Below, piece after piece: positions 45,002-54,982 of a stretch of DNA of 64,000 bases (its first letter is position 1; each line of letters begins with the position of its first letter). Where the stretch lies: NCBI RefSeq assembly GCF_023036475.1, contig NZ_JAJQKI010000002.1, positions 1 through 64,000 on the forward strand, read 5' to 3'. Position numbers and translations under genes: made by a program. The notes beneath the pieces are model-generated. The model did not search any database. It was not told the origin of the DNA and saw only the letters and a list, made by a program, of their open reading frames with translations. This DNA is from Bacillus pinisoli. Its GTDB lineage: Bacteria > Bacillota > Bacilli > Bacillales > SA4.

Positions 45002-46348
45002 ATGTTTAAAAAGTCAATAATGGCTTTAACATTAAGTGCCACGTTACTTTTAACAACTGGTATTGCTAGTGCTGCTCCGAAAAGTACAAACAAAGGCACT
45101 CAAGCCACTACACAATATTATGTAGATGAATCAAAGTTACCGTTCAATGCTCTACCTACCTACGAGACAGATCGGTACTGGGGTGTACATAATGGAGCCG
45201 GTTACCGAATTGAAGTTCCAAAAAATTGGAATGGTGAACTTGTCCTTTATGCTCATGGCTATCGAGGTACTGGTTTGGAGTTAACTGTAAGTAACCCTCG
45301 AATTCGAGAACATTTTTTAAAACAAGGTTATGCTTGGGCGGCATCTAGTTACCGTACGAATGGTTATGATGTAGCACAGGGTGTAAAGGATACTCATGCT
45401 CTAGGTACACTATTTAACGGCCTAGTTGGAAAGCCTAAGAAGACCTATATTACTGGACATTCCATGGGTGGACACATTACAGCTGTTGCAGCGGAACATT
45501 ATGGAAGCACTTACAATGGCGCACTACCGATGTGCGGGGTTACTGGTGACACAGAATTATTTGATTTCTTTACAGATTATGGTCTTGTTGCACAGGCTTT
45601 AAGTGGAATTGAAAAGGAAGATCAGGTTTTCCCTGCGGATGAAAACTACTTTGCTGTAACTGTACCTGAAATGAAAGCAAAACTTGGCATTGGTGAAGCA
45701 AACCAGCCTGATTATAATATTACTGAGGAAGGCGAAGTTTTGAAAGCGATTACAATGAATTTAACTGGTGGTGATCGTCCTCTGTTTAATGTAGCATGGG
45801 GAGCGTATAAGCATTTTTTATTTGACAGAATGCCAACAGATCCAAGTTTTATTGTAGCACCTAAGAATGTCGTCAATACCACTGACTCTATTTATCAATT
45901 TGATCAAGATCCTTCATTATCAGCTGAGGAGAAAGCCTTTAATGATTCCATCCTTCGTATTACAGCTCACCCTTCTTCTAATCAGAAAGGATTGACTGGA
46001 GTACCTGAGGTTCAAGGGAATCATACTATGCCAATGATTTCACTTCATGATATTGGAGATTTATATGTACCTTTCCATATGCAACAAATTCATGCTAAGC
46101 GTTCAAAAGAGAATGGAAGCGAATTAGTGACAAGAGCGATTCGAGGAGTTGGGCATTGTGATTTCACTCCGGCAGAAGAGCAAGAAGCCTTTGATGATTT
46201 AGTGAAATGGGTCGAACAAGGTGTTAAACCTGAAGGCGATGATATATTGAATCCAACTTTAGTTGCGAATCCATATTTCGGTGCAAATTTTACAAGAGGA
46301 TATAGAGTATATGATCCTTTAAAATATTTACACTCATCCTCAAAATAG
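45002..46348 (+). CDS. Secreted alpha/beta hydrolase
   Basis: A signal peptide (ALTLSATLLLTTGIASAAPK) precedes a 420-residue hydrolase. The nucleophile elbow is TGHSMGGHIT (Ser at about residue 160), an acidic candidate lies in SLHDIGDLYVPFHM and the catalytic His in GVGHCDFTPAEEQEAF. It acts outside the cell. GAAAGGAGA precedes the ATG. The substrate is unknown; the secreted nature and oxyanion motif fit an esterase or peptidase of this fold. Confidence 0.85.
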   Translation: MFKKSIMALTLSATLLLTTGIASAAPKSTNKGTQATTQYYVDESKLPFNALPTYETDRYWGVHNGAGYRIEVPKNWNGELVLYAHGYRGTGLELTVSNPRIREHFLKQGYAWAASSYRTNGYDVAQGVKDTHALGTLFNGLVGKPKKTYITGHSMGGHITAVAAEHYGSTYNGALPMCGVTGDTELFDFFTDYGLVAQALSGIEKEDQVFPADENYFAVTVPEMKAKLGIGEANQPDYNITEEGEVLKAITMNLTGGDRPLFNVAWGAYKHFLFDRMPTDPSFIVAPKNVVNTTDSIYQFDQDPSLSAEEKAFNDSILRITAHPSSNQKGLTGVPEVQGNHTMPMISLHDIGDLYVPFHMQQIHAKRSKENGSELVTRAIRGVGHCDFTPAEEQEAFDDLVKWVEQGVKPEGDDILNPTLVANPYFGANFTRGYRVYDPLKYLHSSSK

Positions 46349-46358
46349 TATAAATGTA

Positions 46359-46382
46359 GAGAGCCATAATGGCTCTTTTTTA
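46359..46382 (+). terminator. Terminator of the hydrolase gene
   Basis: AGAGCC / GGCTCT stem with a four-base loop followed by seven T on the plus strand. Confidence 0.8.
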
Positions 46383-46485
46383 CTTTCATTGCTAATCTTT
46401 TCCCCTTACCTCAACAAGGATTATATTTTCGGTCACTCATAAGGTATACTAGTAAAAGAATGATACAAGCAAGGTGGGTTATAAA

Positions 46486-47211
46486 TTGAGAATCAACAAA
46501 TACATAAGTGAAACTGGAATTTGCTCAAGGCGAGAGGCCGATAAATGGGTTGCTGACAAGCGAGTAACGATTAACGGAAAGCTTGCGGAGCCTGGAAGTC
46601 AGGTTGAAGAAGGTGATGAAGTTCGTGTTGACAACAAGCCGATAAAAAGTAAACCTAAGTTAGTCTACATTGCCCTAAACAAACCAGTAGGAATTACCTC
46701 TACAACTGAAAGGCATATTAGAGGAAATATCGTAGATTATGTGAATCATCCGTTGCGGATTTTTCCGATTGGTCGACTTGATAAGGATTCAGATGGTTTA
46801 ATCTTAATGACTAATGACGGAGATATTGTAAATAAGGTGCTTCGGGCTGAAGGAAAGCATGAGAAGGAATATATCGTAACTGTGGATAAGCCTATAACCC
46901 CACAATTTTTAAGGGATATGGCTGCAGGAGTTGAAATCTTAGATACAAAAACTCTCCCATGTAAGATTTATAAAGAATCTAAGTATGTATTCAGAATCAT
47001 ATTAACACAGGGTTTAAATAGACAAATTCGCCGAATGTGCGCAGCCTTTGACTATAACGTGAAAAGACTGCAACGTATTCGGATCATGAATATTCATTTA
47101 GGTAAGCTACCTATTGGGAAGTGGAGAGACTTAACGAAAGAAGAACTACAACAGCTCTTTAAAGATACACACTATGAACCTAATCGAGAAACAACAAAAA
47201 GCTCTTTATAA
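46486..47211 (+). CDS. rluF: 23S rRNA pseudouridine synthase (RluF type)
   Basis: S4 RNA-binding domain at the N-terminus ([20 protein letters not shown]), then the RsuA-family catalytic domain with [20 protein letters not shown] (catalytic Asp in GRLDKDS) and [19 protein letters not shown]. The C-terminus fits RluF. Start TTG at 46486, behind AAGGTGGG; GTG at 46474 overlaps that site. Confidence 0.9.
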   Translation: MRINKYISETGICSRREADKWVADKRVTINGKLAEPGSQVEEGDEVRVDNKPIKSKPKLVYIALNKPVGITSTTERHIRGNIVDYVNHPLRIFPIGRLDKDSDGLILMTNDGDIVNKVLRAEGKHEKEYIVTVDKPITPQFLRDMAAGVEILDTKTLPCKIYKESKYVFRIILTQGLNRQIRRMCAAFDYNVKRLQRIRIMNIHLGKLPIGKWRDLTKEELQQLFKDTHYEPNRETTKSSL

Positions 47212-47302
47212 AGTAGGTAGACCTGATAAAAGGAAATATCACTTCCTAACCATTTATAGGTGTACATAAATTTCAGAAAATCACCCATTTTATAAGCACC
47301 CA

Positions 47303-47338
47303 ATTACGCTTGGATTAAACTTAGTCCAAGCGTATTTT
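47303..47338. terminator. Bidirectional terminator
   Basis: TACGCTTGGA / TCCAAGCGTA perfect stem between convergent genes. Confidence 0.85.
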
Positions 47339-47645
47339 ATTTAGGTAATACTTTATTATTCGTGAGTAACTCAAAACTCTTCATAAAAAACCAAATGAAA
47401 CCAGCATAAAAGCCAAGGAATGGATGCTTAAACGATGCGGGCTTATTTCGTTCAAAATAAAAGTGACCAATCCATGAAAAAACATAATGTAATAGAGTAC
47501 AGTAGATGGTTACATATATATTAATAAACAAGAATACCCACGCAATAAATGCAAACAAAAAAGCAAAATAATGAAGAACTTGATTCCACTTATTTCGATG
47601 TGCTTTTTGATATTGAACCAAATCATTTCTTAATCGATCATTCAT
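47337..47645 (-). CDS. Mpo1-like/DUF962 small membrane protein
   Basis: 102 residues, with HRNKWNQVLHYFAFLFAFIA and LHYVFSWIGHFYFERNKPAS, the conserved His pattern of the yeast Mpo1 (YGL010w)/DUF962 family, which in fungi is an iron-dependent 2-hydroxy fatty acid dioxygenase. Two to three helices are predicted. The bacterial function is not established. AAAGAGGTG precedes the ATG. Confidence 0.85.
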   Translation of the reverse strand: MNDRLRNDLVQYQKAHRNKWNQVLHYFAFLFAFIAWVFLFINIYVTIYCTLLHYVFSWIGHFYFERNKPASFKHPFLGFYAGFIWFFMKSFELLTNNKVLPK

Positions 47646-47721
47646 TCTTACACCTCTTTCTCTTCTAGCTCCACCGTCTCTATATGTATGTTAACATAAA
47701 CTTACATTTTTGCTGATAAAA

Positions 47722-47754
47722 CAAAAACCCAAATCGCAACTGATTTGGGCTTTT
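47722..47754 (-). terminator. Terminator of the glycerate operon
   Basis: CCCAAATC / GATTTGGG stem with a T-rich tail on the minus strand. Confidence 0.75.
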
Positions 47755-47796
47755 AATATATAGTTCTGATGTTAAACCTACTATTACTTTACTTTA

Positions 47797-49158
47797 TTAA
47801 ACTAGTATCATCCAAAGGATAATTGTTGTAATGATTGCTGTGACACCTTGGATTAAGGTTGCCATGGTTTGAGCTTTATAAGCATCTGTTACTTTCATGC
47901 CGCTAAATTCTTTAACAACCCAGAAATAGCTGTCGTTCACATGGCTGACTGCCATTGCACCTGCACCAATTGCCATGACCACTAATGCAAGTGGTAGTGC
48001 CCCTTCAATTCCCATTTGAGGAAGTAAAGGTGCAACAAGAGTTGATGTCACAACAAGTGCTGCTGTTGATGAACCTTGTGCTGTTTTTAAAGCTGCTGCA
48101 ATGATAAATGGAATAATTAAGACAAGTGCTCCAGATAGTAAGCCTCCATCTGCGACTCCTTTAATAAGGTCTGCTACAGGTGTAGCTTTAATAACTGAAC
48201 CAAATGCTCCACCTGCACCAGTAATTAGTAGTATGGTAGATGCATCCTTCAGTCCATCTCCTACCCAACCAGTTAATGTTTCTTCATTCCATTTTGGCAT
48301 TAAGAAAAAGGCTGCTAGGACACCTATTAATAAAGCAACTAAAGGCGAGCCAAGGAATAATAGGAAATTAGCAAAAGTGCCTTCAACATTCAGAAACTTT
48401 ACAAACGAACCAATCCCAATTAAAAGAATGGGAAGTACAATTGGTGCAAAAGATTTTGCTGTAGAAGGAAGTGCTCCAAATGACTTGACGATTTCATCAT
48501 AATCAAGCTGTAACTCTTCTTCTCCTTCTACCTCAATCTTTGTGCCAACCTTCATTGCCCAAATATAACCAGCAATAATTGTAGGAATCGCAACGATGAT
48601 ACCAATTAAAATAATTGTTCCCAGATAATCACTCGCACCAATATTACCAGCTGCTGCTATTGGGCCTGGAGTTGGTGGTACTAATGTATGTGTTGCATAA
48701 AGTCCCGTAGCTAAAGCAACTGCCATTGAAGCAACAGCAACCTTTGCTCTTCTAGCTAATGACTTCTTTAAGCTAGATAAGATAACATAACCTGAATCAC
48801 AAAATACTGGAATACTGACAATTGCACCTATGAGTGACATAGCCAACTGTGGTCTTTTTTCTCCTACGATACGCAGAACGACTTCAGCCATTCGAAGGGC
48901 TGCCCCTGATCTTTCAAGGATTGTTCCAATAATGGTTCCGGCTACAATTACGATCCCTATGTAGCCCATTAATCCACCGAATCCTCCATTAACTGCCTCT
49001 ACAATAGAAGCTAATGGTAAGCCTGCTAAAATACCAACAAGAAATGCTGCAAATAATAAAGATAGAAATGGATGTAGCTTTAACTTAGCTGTTGCAAATA
49101 CAATAAACGCTACACCAATGACAATGATTAAAAACAATAATGGTCCTTCTACCATCAT
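47797..49158 (-). CDS. GntP family gluconate/glycerate-type permease
   Basis: 453 residues with about 12-14 helices and GntP family segments (GFGGLMGYIGIVIVAGTIIG, LVPPTPGPIAAAGNIGASDY, NDSYFWVVKEFSGM). GntP family members carry gluconate, glycerate or related hydroxyacids with protons. It lies ten bases after the glycerate kinase gene, so glycerate is the likely substrate, though gluconate is possible. Confidence 0.9.
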   Translation of the reverse strand: MMVEGPLLFLIIVIGVAFIVFATAKLKLHPFLSLLFAAFLVGILAGLPLASIVEAVNGGFGGLMGYIGIVIVAGTIIGTILERSGAALRMAEVVLRIVGEKRPQLAMSLIGAIVSIPVFCDSGYVILSSLKKSLARRAKVAVASMAVALATGLYATHTLVPPTPGPIAAAGNIGASDYLGTIILIGIIVAIPTIIAGYIWAMKVGTKIEVEGEEELQLDYDEIVKSFGALPSTAKSFAPIVLPILLIGIGSFVKFLNVEGTFANFLLFLGSPLVALLIGVLAAFFLMPKWNEETLTGWVGDGLKDASTILLITGAGGAFGSVIKATPVADLIKGVADGGLLSGALVLIIPFIIAAALKTAQGSSTAALVVTSTLVAPLLPQMGIEGALPLALVVMAIGAGAMAVSHVNDSYFWVVKEFSGMKVTDAYKAQTMATLIQGVTAIITTIILWMILV

Positions 49159-49168
49159 GACTCCCCCT

Positions 49169-50293
49169 TTATTTCCTAGCTAGTAACCTAGCAATATTTT
49201 TGGCTTTTTTATATAACAAGTCCTCTGCATGATTCATACATTCATGTAATGGCATTGGACCAGTGGCTATGGAATCACAGCTTAAAAAGTATTGATATAA
49301 TTGTTCATATCCTCTACCTAAACTGCCCGAAATTAAAATAGCGTTTACATTTCGTTCCAAAGCAAGTTTACCTATATATCCGGGCACTTTTCCATAAAGT
49401 GTTTGATCATCGCTTTGCCCTTCTCCAGTAATGACAAAATCAGCTGAACCTAATTTTTCTTTCAATCTAGCTGCTTCTCCGACCAACTTTGCTCCAGAGA
49501 CCATTTCACCACCTAGAGTTAAAAACGCAAATCCTAATCCTCCTGCAGCTCCAGCTCCTTTCACATCTTGAAAGTTTAATCCAATTTCAGCCTCTACTAG
49601 CCTTGCATAATTCGATAGTGCTGAATCCAATTCACTAACCATTTCAGGATTGGCCCCTTTTTGTGGTCCAAAAACTGCTGTTGCCCCTTTCAATCCACAT
49701 AATGGGTTTTCTACATCACTAGCAATCTGAAAAGTACATTCTCTTATTCTAGGATCAAGTGTAGAGAAGGAGACTCTCTGAACTGTATTCACACCGTAGC
49801 CAAAAGGTCTTACAGGTTTTCCATCCTGATCCAAAAATGTGACTCCTAATGCTTGCAACATCCCGAGACCACCATCATTTGTAGCGCTTCCTCCAAGGCC
49901 AATAATAAAATTACGATACCCATCATTAACTGCCTGAAGAATTACTTCTCCAATCCCATACGTTGTTGTAAAAAATGGATTTCGTTTTTCCTCAGGAACC
50001 ATCGGAAGACCTGAGATTAATGCCATTTCAATAACAGCAGTTTGTTCGTCCCCCAATACACCGTATTGTGTATCAATTATTTTACCGAGTGGCCCTGTGG
50101 CTTCGACTTGAAAGCGCTTGCCGTTTGTTGCGAATAAAAGTGTGTCGAGAGTTCCCTCTCCTCCATCAGCCATAGGAATGACGTCGACTACTGCATCTGG
50201 TACTTCACTTAAGATTCCTTTTTTTATTGCTGCTCCTGCTTCTATTGCTGAAACACTTCCTTTAAAAGAATCTGGTGCAATAATAATGTTCAT
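49169..50293 (-). CDS. glxK: Glycerate kinase (GckA/GarK type)
   Basis: About 374 residues beginning MNIIIAPDSFKGSVSAIEAG, the family N-terminus, with PMADGGEGTLDTLL, GLGGSATNDGGLGMLQALG (glycine-rich substrate loop) and TGEGQSDDQTLYGK. It phosphorylates D-glycerate to 2- or 3-phosphoglycerate. The start at 50293 lies close behind GGTG. Upstream is the CdaR-type regulator on the same strand, and downstream the permease. Confidence 0.93.
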   Translation of the reverse strand: MNIIIAPDSFKGSVSAIEAGAAIKKGILSEVPDAVVDVIPMADGGEGTLDTLLFATNGKRFQVEATGPLGKIIDTQYGVLGDEQTAVIEMALISGLPMVPEEKRNPFFTTTYGIGEVILQAVNDGYRNFIIGLGGSATNDGGLGMLQALGVTFLDQDGKPVRPFGYGVNTVQRVSFSTLDPRIRECTFQIASDVENPLCGLKGATAVFGPQKGANPEMVSELDSALSNYARLVEAEIGLNFQDVKGAGAAGGLGFAFLTLGGEMVSGAKLVGEAARLKEKLGSADFVITGEGQSDDQTLYGKVPGYIGKLALERNVNAILISGSLGRGYEQLYQYFLSCDSIATGPMPLHECMNHAEDLLYKKAKNIARLLARK

Positions 50294-50410
50294 ACTCAAC
50301 ACCTTTTCAATTCATTTTTACATGTTAATAGTAACAATATTTAGAAAACAAAAGCATTGGTAATAGAGCCAAAATTTATCAATAATCTCCTCGTATTTTT
50401 GTGCAAATGA

Positions 50411-51577
50411 CTAGTTCTCTTTATTTAACTTTTGCATAAGCATTATGGTTTGAATGATATGTAGATCGTTTACAGATCTTGGATTTAAATGTAAAAGCTG
50501 ATGAATATTATCTAATCGATAGGCAAGTGTGTTCCGGTGAATATGGAGCCTACGGGCAGTCTCTGTAAGGTTATGATCACACTCAAATAAGACATCCAGT
50601 GTCTTTTGTAATTCAGCTGGCAATACATCAATGGGGTATTCTCTTACATATTCTTCTCTAAGGGTGATTGGAATTTGGTGTAACAGGCGGATGAGACCCC
50701 ATTCTTTGATTTGGCTGATGTTTGCGTCTTTTTTAAACGTCTTCATGAGTTCTAGGCATTGCTTTGCTTCTGAGAACGATTTTCTTAAGCCTGTAATAGA
50801 ATTATTTCTATTGCCTAGTCCTACCCTTGCATCGTTAAATATAGACTGAAATTGTCCTTTTAACCTATTGTAAAAGCGATTAACACTCTCAAATTCTGAT
50901 TGATTCGGAAGTAATCTGAGACCAAAGATCAAGAAATCATCCATTGTCATGCCAAAGAAGACGACATTATATCCTTGTTTATTTCTTGAAACAAATCGGG
51001 TTAGTTCATTTTTTATTTCAGTTCTCTTTATATAGCCTTCTAGATCTTTCCTGTTATGTAATTGAGGAAGATCGATTAAACCAATTACGACTTCTTCCTC
51101 CACATTAAAATGAAGAAAATGGAGAGCATGCTTTGCCAGCAATTTTTCATCTTTTTCACTAGAATGAGTGAAATCTCCTATCCACGTGTCCATCATTTGT
51201 TGTTCAACATCAGCTTTTCCCCTAATATAATTTTGTTGGAGCATTAGCTCGACCGTAATCTTCGTCATTTCTGCTAACTGCAAAAGCTCCTCTGGGGCAC
51301 CTGTGATTCCAACTACTCCTATAATTTCTTCCATAAATTCAATAGGAAGGTTTACTCCTTCTTTTGTACCCATAAATTGATTTGTCTGGTCTTTATAAAT
51401 AATTAGGGCAGATTTTGTGTCTAATACTTTTTTTGCTCCCTCATGGATACTATTCAAACGATTTTCATCTGTACTAGCAATAATAACACCATGTCGATCA
51501 ATAATATTAATGTTGTACTTTACTGTTTGTGATAGTCTTTGAATGATCGGAAATGCAATATCTTTAGTAATTTTCAT
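50411..51577 (-). CDS. CdaR-type sugar diacid/glycerate regulator
   Basis: Sugar-diacid recognition domain at the N-terminus (IIDRHGVIIASTDENRLNSI, then KEGVNLPIEFMEEIIGVVGI), a GGDEF-like linker and a PucR-type HTH at the C-terminus (CDHNLTETARRLHIHRNTLA YRLDNI). Members activate glucarate, galactarate or glycerate genes. It precedes glycerate kinase by 109 bp and probably controls that operon. Start at MKITKDIAF after AGGAGTG. Confidence 0.9.
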   Translation of the reverse strand: MKITKDIAFPIIQRLSQTVKYNINIIDRHGVIIASTDENRLNSIHEGAKKVLDTKSALIIYKDQTNQFMGTKEGVNLPIEFMEEIIGVVGITGAPEELLQLAEMTKITVELMLQQNYIRGKADVEQQMMDTWIGDFTHSSEKDEKLLAKHALHFLHFNVEEEVVIGLIDLPQLHNRKDLEGYIKRTEIKNELTRFVSRNKQGYNVVFFGMTMDDFLIFGLRLLPNQSEFESVNRFYNRLKGQFQSIFNDARVGLGNRNNSITGLRKSFSEAKQCLELMKTFKKDANISQIKEWGLIRLLHQIPITLREEYVREYPIDVLPAELQKTLDVLFECDHNLTETARRLHIHRNTLAYRLDNIHQLLHLNPRSVNDLHIIQTIMLMQKLNKEN

Positions 51578-51596
51578 TTTGTACACTCCTACAACC

Positions 51597-51987
51597 TATA
51601 TTTCTTATAGATTACCACTATCAGTTGTATTTAAAGAAGAGGATGAAAGCTTTGTACAAGAAGAATATGAAGTGTCATTAGGATATCATGAATTGCTGCT
51701 AGTCCATCTTAAAGATGAAGAATTGAAGCCGAAATATAAATTAAATCTACAACATATAAAAAATCGCCTAGTTCTTCTTAAGAGCTAAAATTGAGGACTT
51801 TGGAAAAACCGATGGAATTTCTCTATATGAACATTTAGTTGTTGAAAAGGAAAAAACACCTTCTAGGGAGCGGGTTATTAATACCATAAAAGCTATTGTT
51901 CAAGAGGATAAAAACAGTACCTTAGATTGCATCTTTAGTTTCAACATTAAAGAATTGTTCAAGGGAAGTGTAAAAGATGCAAGCTGA
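51597..51987 (+). pseudogene. Remnant of an unidentified gene (two fragments in different frames)
   Basis: The frame ending at 51788 reads FVQEEYEVSLGYHELLLVHL then HIKNRLVLLKS; after a one-base shift, the text continues as DFGKTDGISLYEHLVVEKEK and KAIVQEDKNSTLDCIFSFNI to 51987. Together they look like one decayed coding region. It runs into the next frame with a small overlap, as in an operon. The family is not recognised. Confidence 0.45.
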
Positions 51988-52603
51988 AATTACTCTAAAT
52001 AAGAAACCGCTAGTATTTGAGAAATCTTGGTTTATGTGGTTGTGACTAATTCTCTTTCCGCCATTAGGTATATCTGTCATGTGGAGACAAGGTCGTTTTA
52101 TGATGAGATCCCGTGTAATTATTTCTTTGATTGCTAGCTTATATTTTCTTTCACCTTTTATTGCTGCAAGTATGGCGACCGTACCGCTGGTTTATACATA
52201 CGATGAGTTTGAAGATGCCTATAACCAAGGATTAGCGAAGTTGGACTTATCATTTAAGCTTCACAATGTTAATAAAGAAAAAGAAACAATTACTTCAAAC
52301 ATAACTAAAGACATCACATTAGTTGAGAACATTGATGATTTGGGAGCCATTCATGAGTTGGTTATGATTGGACAAGGTAATGGGATGGATATTGTTCTTG
52401 CAATGGCACTGCTAATTGGTGTCACCAATCCAGAACTTTCAAAAGAAGAAATTGGAAACGGTCTAGAAGAACTTCGGCTATTTGACGAAAGCTATAAATT
52501 TAAAAAGAACGAAACGACAGTGGAGTTAGACACTATTAGGTACAACTTAAAGTACTCGCAAGAATCTGGTGTTATCTTTACAGTATCAAAGATTCAGAAT
52601 TAA
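51977..52603 (+). pseudogene. Membrane-anchored protein gene interrupted by TGA, unknown family
   Basis: From ATG at 51977 the frame gives PLVFEKSWFMWL, then TGA at 52043-52045, then LILFPPLGISVMWRQGRFMM, a second helix and a soluble domain of about 140 residues ending at 52603. The TGA sits inside the first transmembrane segment, where Trp (TGG) is the obvious original. The 174-residue frame from 52079 starts without a convincing ribosome binding site. I regard it as a nonsense-mutated gene. Confidence 0.5.
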
Positions 52604-52739
52604 ATTTAAATAAACAAAGCTTAATTTGTCCTTCTCTTTTTTTCTTGGCTTATATATAAGGATAAAGCCGCTAGTTTCAATATACCTAATGCAAGTTTGG
52701 TCTCACTTTTTATTATAAGGCCATCTTGGGAAGGGGAAA

Positions 52740-52937
52740 ATGTATTGTTTTTTTGCTCGCTTTAATTATTATTGTTCCTGCATTAGAAATTGGACTGTAT
52801 TTCTTTCAGGTAAAACATTTGATGTTCCTGTGCCATCATATTAATTGGAACAGGTTGTATTAGGTGCATGGTTGGTTAAGAAACAAGGAACACGAGCAAT
52901 CCAACAAGTCACAGAACTCGTTGATAAAGCTTCATAA
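52740..52937 (+). pseudogene. fxsA: FxsA family gene, inactivated
   Basis: Fragments LIIIVPALEIGLYF, SGKTFDVPVPSY and VVLGAWLVKKQGTRAIQQVT are the start, middle and end of a FxsA-type cytoplasmic membrane protein. They are joined by frameshifts and a TAA. Only about 66 codons remain against roughly 130 for the family. GAAGGGG precedes the former ATG at 52740. Confidence 0.65.
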
Positions 52938-52977
52938 TTTATAATTAAGCATGGTTTTATTTGAGATAGCTAACTAG

Positions 52978-53157
52978 ATGCCCGATTTAGCTGAAGACCA
53001 GGCTACTCATTTAATCGTAAGGGATATGGACTTTATTGGGTATATTCTCTACTGTGTACCTTTGTTCTTTTGGTTCTTCAGGATTTACCTAGCAGCTAAA
53101 GATTTCTACGTTTTAGAATATTTACGTAATTTCTATTTCAACCGATATAAAAAGTAG
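52978..53157 (+). CDS. Possible small membrane protein or gene remnant
   Basis: 59 residues with one hydrophobic helix (GYILYCVPLFFWFFRIYLAA) and a basic tail. There is no ribosome binding site. The tail is followed by a strong plus-strand terminator. The sequence around its end (ATTTCAACCGATATA and AGTAGGAAG) recurs in part at about 55198-55230, so the region seems rearranged; probably a leftover C-terminus. Confidence 0.3.
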   Translation: MPDLAEDQATHLIVRDMDFIGYILYCVPLFFWFFRIYLAAKDFYVLEYLRNFYFNRYKK

Positions 53158-53186
53158 GAAGCTCCTCTTGGTGCTTCCTACTTAAT
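53150..53186 (+). terminator. Terminator after the decayed segment
   Basis: AAGTAGGAAGC / GCTTCCTACTT eleven-base stem with a ten-base loop. Confidence 0.65.
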
Positions 53187-53290
53187 AAGAGATTTAAAAT
53201 TTATTGTGTTCTGAATTTTGATCGTATTTTGTTGTCTAAAAAGACTGCTTAAGAAGGTTATTAACTGCCCTAAGTCAGTATTAAATCATC

Positions 53291-53629
53291 TTATTCTCCA
53301 AATGCAAAGTTGGTCCTATCTATAATCGAACCATCGTCTACATTTATTTGATACATAAGATTTGGAGTAGGCTTATTAGCGTTTGATTCTTGAGAGCTTA
53401 AAATGATAACCCAAGAGTCATAAAGTTTTATTGAATTTCGATAACCCATTTTTTCGCGTTCAATACTTACAATACTAAAGTTACGATTGTCAGGTTTAAA
53501 CTGAGGAGCATCTTCTAGAGCAATTGTTTCAGCCATTTCTTTGCTAATCGGCGTACTATTATTGCTTTTTCCACAACCAACAGTAACAAGTACAAAAATA
53601 ACTATCAATAAAATTTTATAAATTTGCAC
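53291..53629 (-). CDS. Small lipoprotein
   Basis: Signal and lipobox (VIFVLVTVGCGKS, Cys at about residue 19) followed by about 90 residues with SKEMAETIALEDAPQFKPDN and LMYQINVDDGSIIDRTNFAF, a pattern like PepSY-type small domains. GTG start behind GGAGGATAA. It lies 36 bp downstream of the protease gene, so it may be cotranscribed with it and act as a surface partner or inhibitor; this is inference. Confidence 0.7.
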   Translation of the reverse strand: MQIYKILLIVIFVLVTVGCGKSNNSTPISKEMAETIALEDAPQFKPDNRNFSIVSIEREKMGYRNSIKLYDSWVIILSSQESNANKPTPNLMYQINVDDGSIIDRTNFAFGE

Positions 53630-53665
53630 AAGTTATCCTCCATTTGTCTGTGTTAACAGAGTTTT

Positions 53666-54982
53666 TTAATTTATCTTAGGTGTTCCTGGTACTTTGCTAA
53701 GAATATAGTGTACATGACTGAATTTACCGTTTGCTGCAGTATGGATCCCTCTTAGTTCATTTCCCCAATATACAGTACCTCCACTATCACCACCGTCGGA
53801 ATAATAGGAGGCATCTCTTAAGTACTGGTAATAAAACTTTTGCCCTCTTGTTTCTACATTCCCACTCCAATTTCGACTTTCTATTTCCCCAGCAGATACA
53901 TTGGTAGTAGCTCCTATTTGAGCTACAAGTTGACCAACATAATCGCTATTCACATATTGATATGAGGTTAGTTGTCGGTCATTATAAGATTCTCTATAAA
54001 TACCATTGGTTGTTCTATTTTGGTCCAACCTTATAACCCCAACATCAGCATAGCCTCCTTCACTTGTTGAGTATACACTCCCTTTATAATATCCTCCTTG
54101 ATAAAAAGAGCTTCTTCCCCTTGTGCAATGCCCAGCAGTAACGACAAAATATCCTCTTTCAGTAGTTAATGAAAAACCGTTTGTGCAATAACCAGTTGTT
54201 CCTGTACTATTAGTACTAGTAGGAGCGATTTGGAGACCACCATACATGTAATAGTAATTTTTTGTGCGACTTTCTCCAACAGCTTCTTCTTCTTCAACAA
54301 CCTGAATTAAATCATCTCCATAAATTTCTTTTAAAAAATTGGCTGCTTCAGTTGTATAGGGAAATATTCCAACTTGAATTTTATTTTCTTTAATATTTGA
54401 AGTTACAAATGTAAAAGGAACTCCATTTTCTTCAAGGTAGAATCTGTCATTGGATATTTTATTTACTATATCATCAAGTTGTTGCTCTGAATAATCAACT
54501 ATATTAAATTCAATTTTATTGAAGGCTTCTGCAGGAATCTTATTTTTTAACGATTCAATAATATTTTCATTGTCAAATAGATTATCTTTAAGTAGGTTTA
54601 CTACTAATAACCCACCATTTTTGTTATCCTTGTAAAAGGTCCCTTTGTTACTATTATTATTTTCACCTCTGAGTTCCTGAATAATAATAGGGGCATATAG
54701 AGCAGCGAATTTTTCCCTTTCTCTCAAATCTATCAATTCCTCTTCAGTTAATGGAATTTGATATTCATGATTAGTAGATAAATTTGATACTTCTAATAAT
54801 TTCTGTAATGAATTGTTTAATCCAAACGTAGTACGAAACTCTACTTGTTTTTTTATTTCTTCCGAACTGATTCCTCTCTCAATTAATTCAGTAAAGGATA
54901 AGGATGCGTGAACTTTTTCATTAGAATTAAAAAGACACAAAAAGAAAATAAGAGGGAGAATATAATATCTAGAAAATTTCAT
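53666..54982 (-). CDS. Secreted trypsin-like serine protease with long propeptide
   Basis: A signal peptide (about residues 1-26) and a propeptide of about 200 residues precede a chymotrypsin-fold domain. The triad is visible: His in FVVTAGHCTRGRSS, Asp in GGYADVGVIRLDQN and Ser in SDGGDSGGTVYWGN. The general layout (pro-region with a strand-rich C-terminal end) is that of streptogrisin/alpha-lytic-type S1 proteases, which fold with the help of the propeptide. A clear ribosome binding site (AAAGGAATGG) precedes the ATG. Specificity is unknown. Confidence 0.88.
   Translation of the reverse strand: MKFSRYYILPLIFFLCLFNSNEKVHASLSFTELIERGISSEEIKKQVEFRTTFGLNNSLQKLLEVSNLSTNHEYQIPLTEEELIDLREREKFAALYAPIIIQELRGENNNSNKGTFYKDNKNGGLLVVNLLKDNLFDNENIIESLKNKIPAEAFNKIEFNIVDYSEQQLDDIVNKISNDRFYLEENGVPFTFVTSNIKENKIQVGIFPYTTEAANFLKEIYGDDLIQVVEEEEAVGESRTKNYYYMYGGLQIAPTSTNSTGTTGYCTNGFSLTTERGYFVVTAGHCTRGRSSFYQGGYYKGSVYSTSEGGYADVGVIRLDQNRTTNGIYRESYNDRQLTSYQYVNSDYVGQLVAQIGATTNVSAGEIESRNWSGNVETRGQKFYYQYLRDASYYSDGGDSGGTVYWGNELRGIHTAANGKFSHVHYILSKVPGTPKIN

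Noticed and set aside
52043..52045. TGA in the membrane protein gene as a selenocysteine codon
   Set aside because: It lies in a hydrophobic helix where Trp fits (TGG to TGA), no hairpin follows at the right distance, and the neighbourhood is full of pseudogenes.
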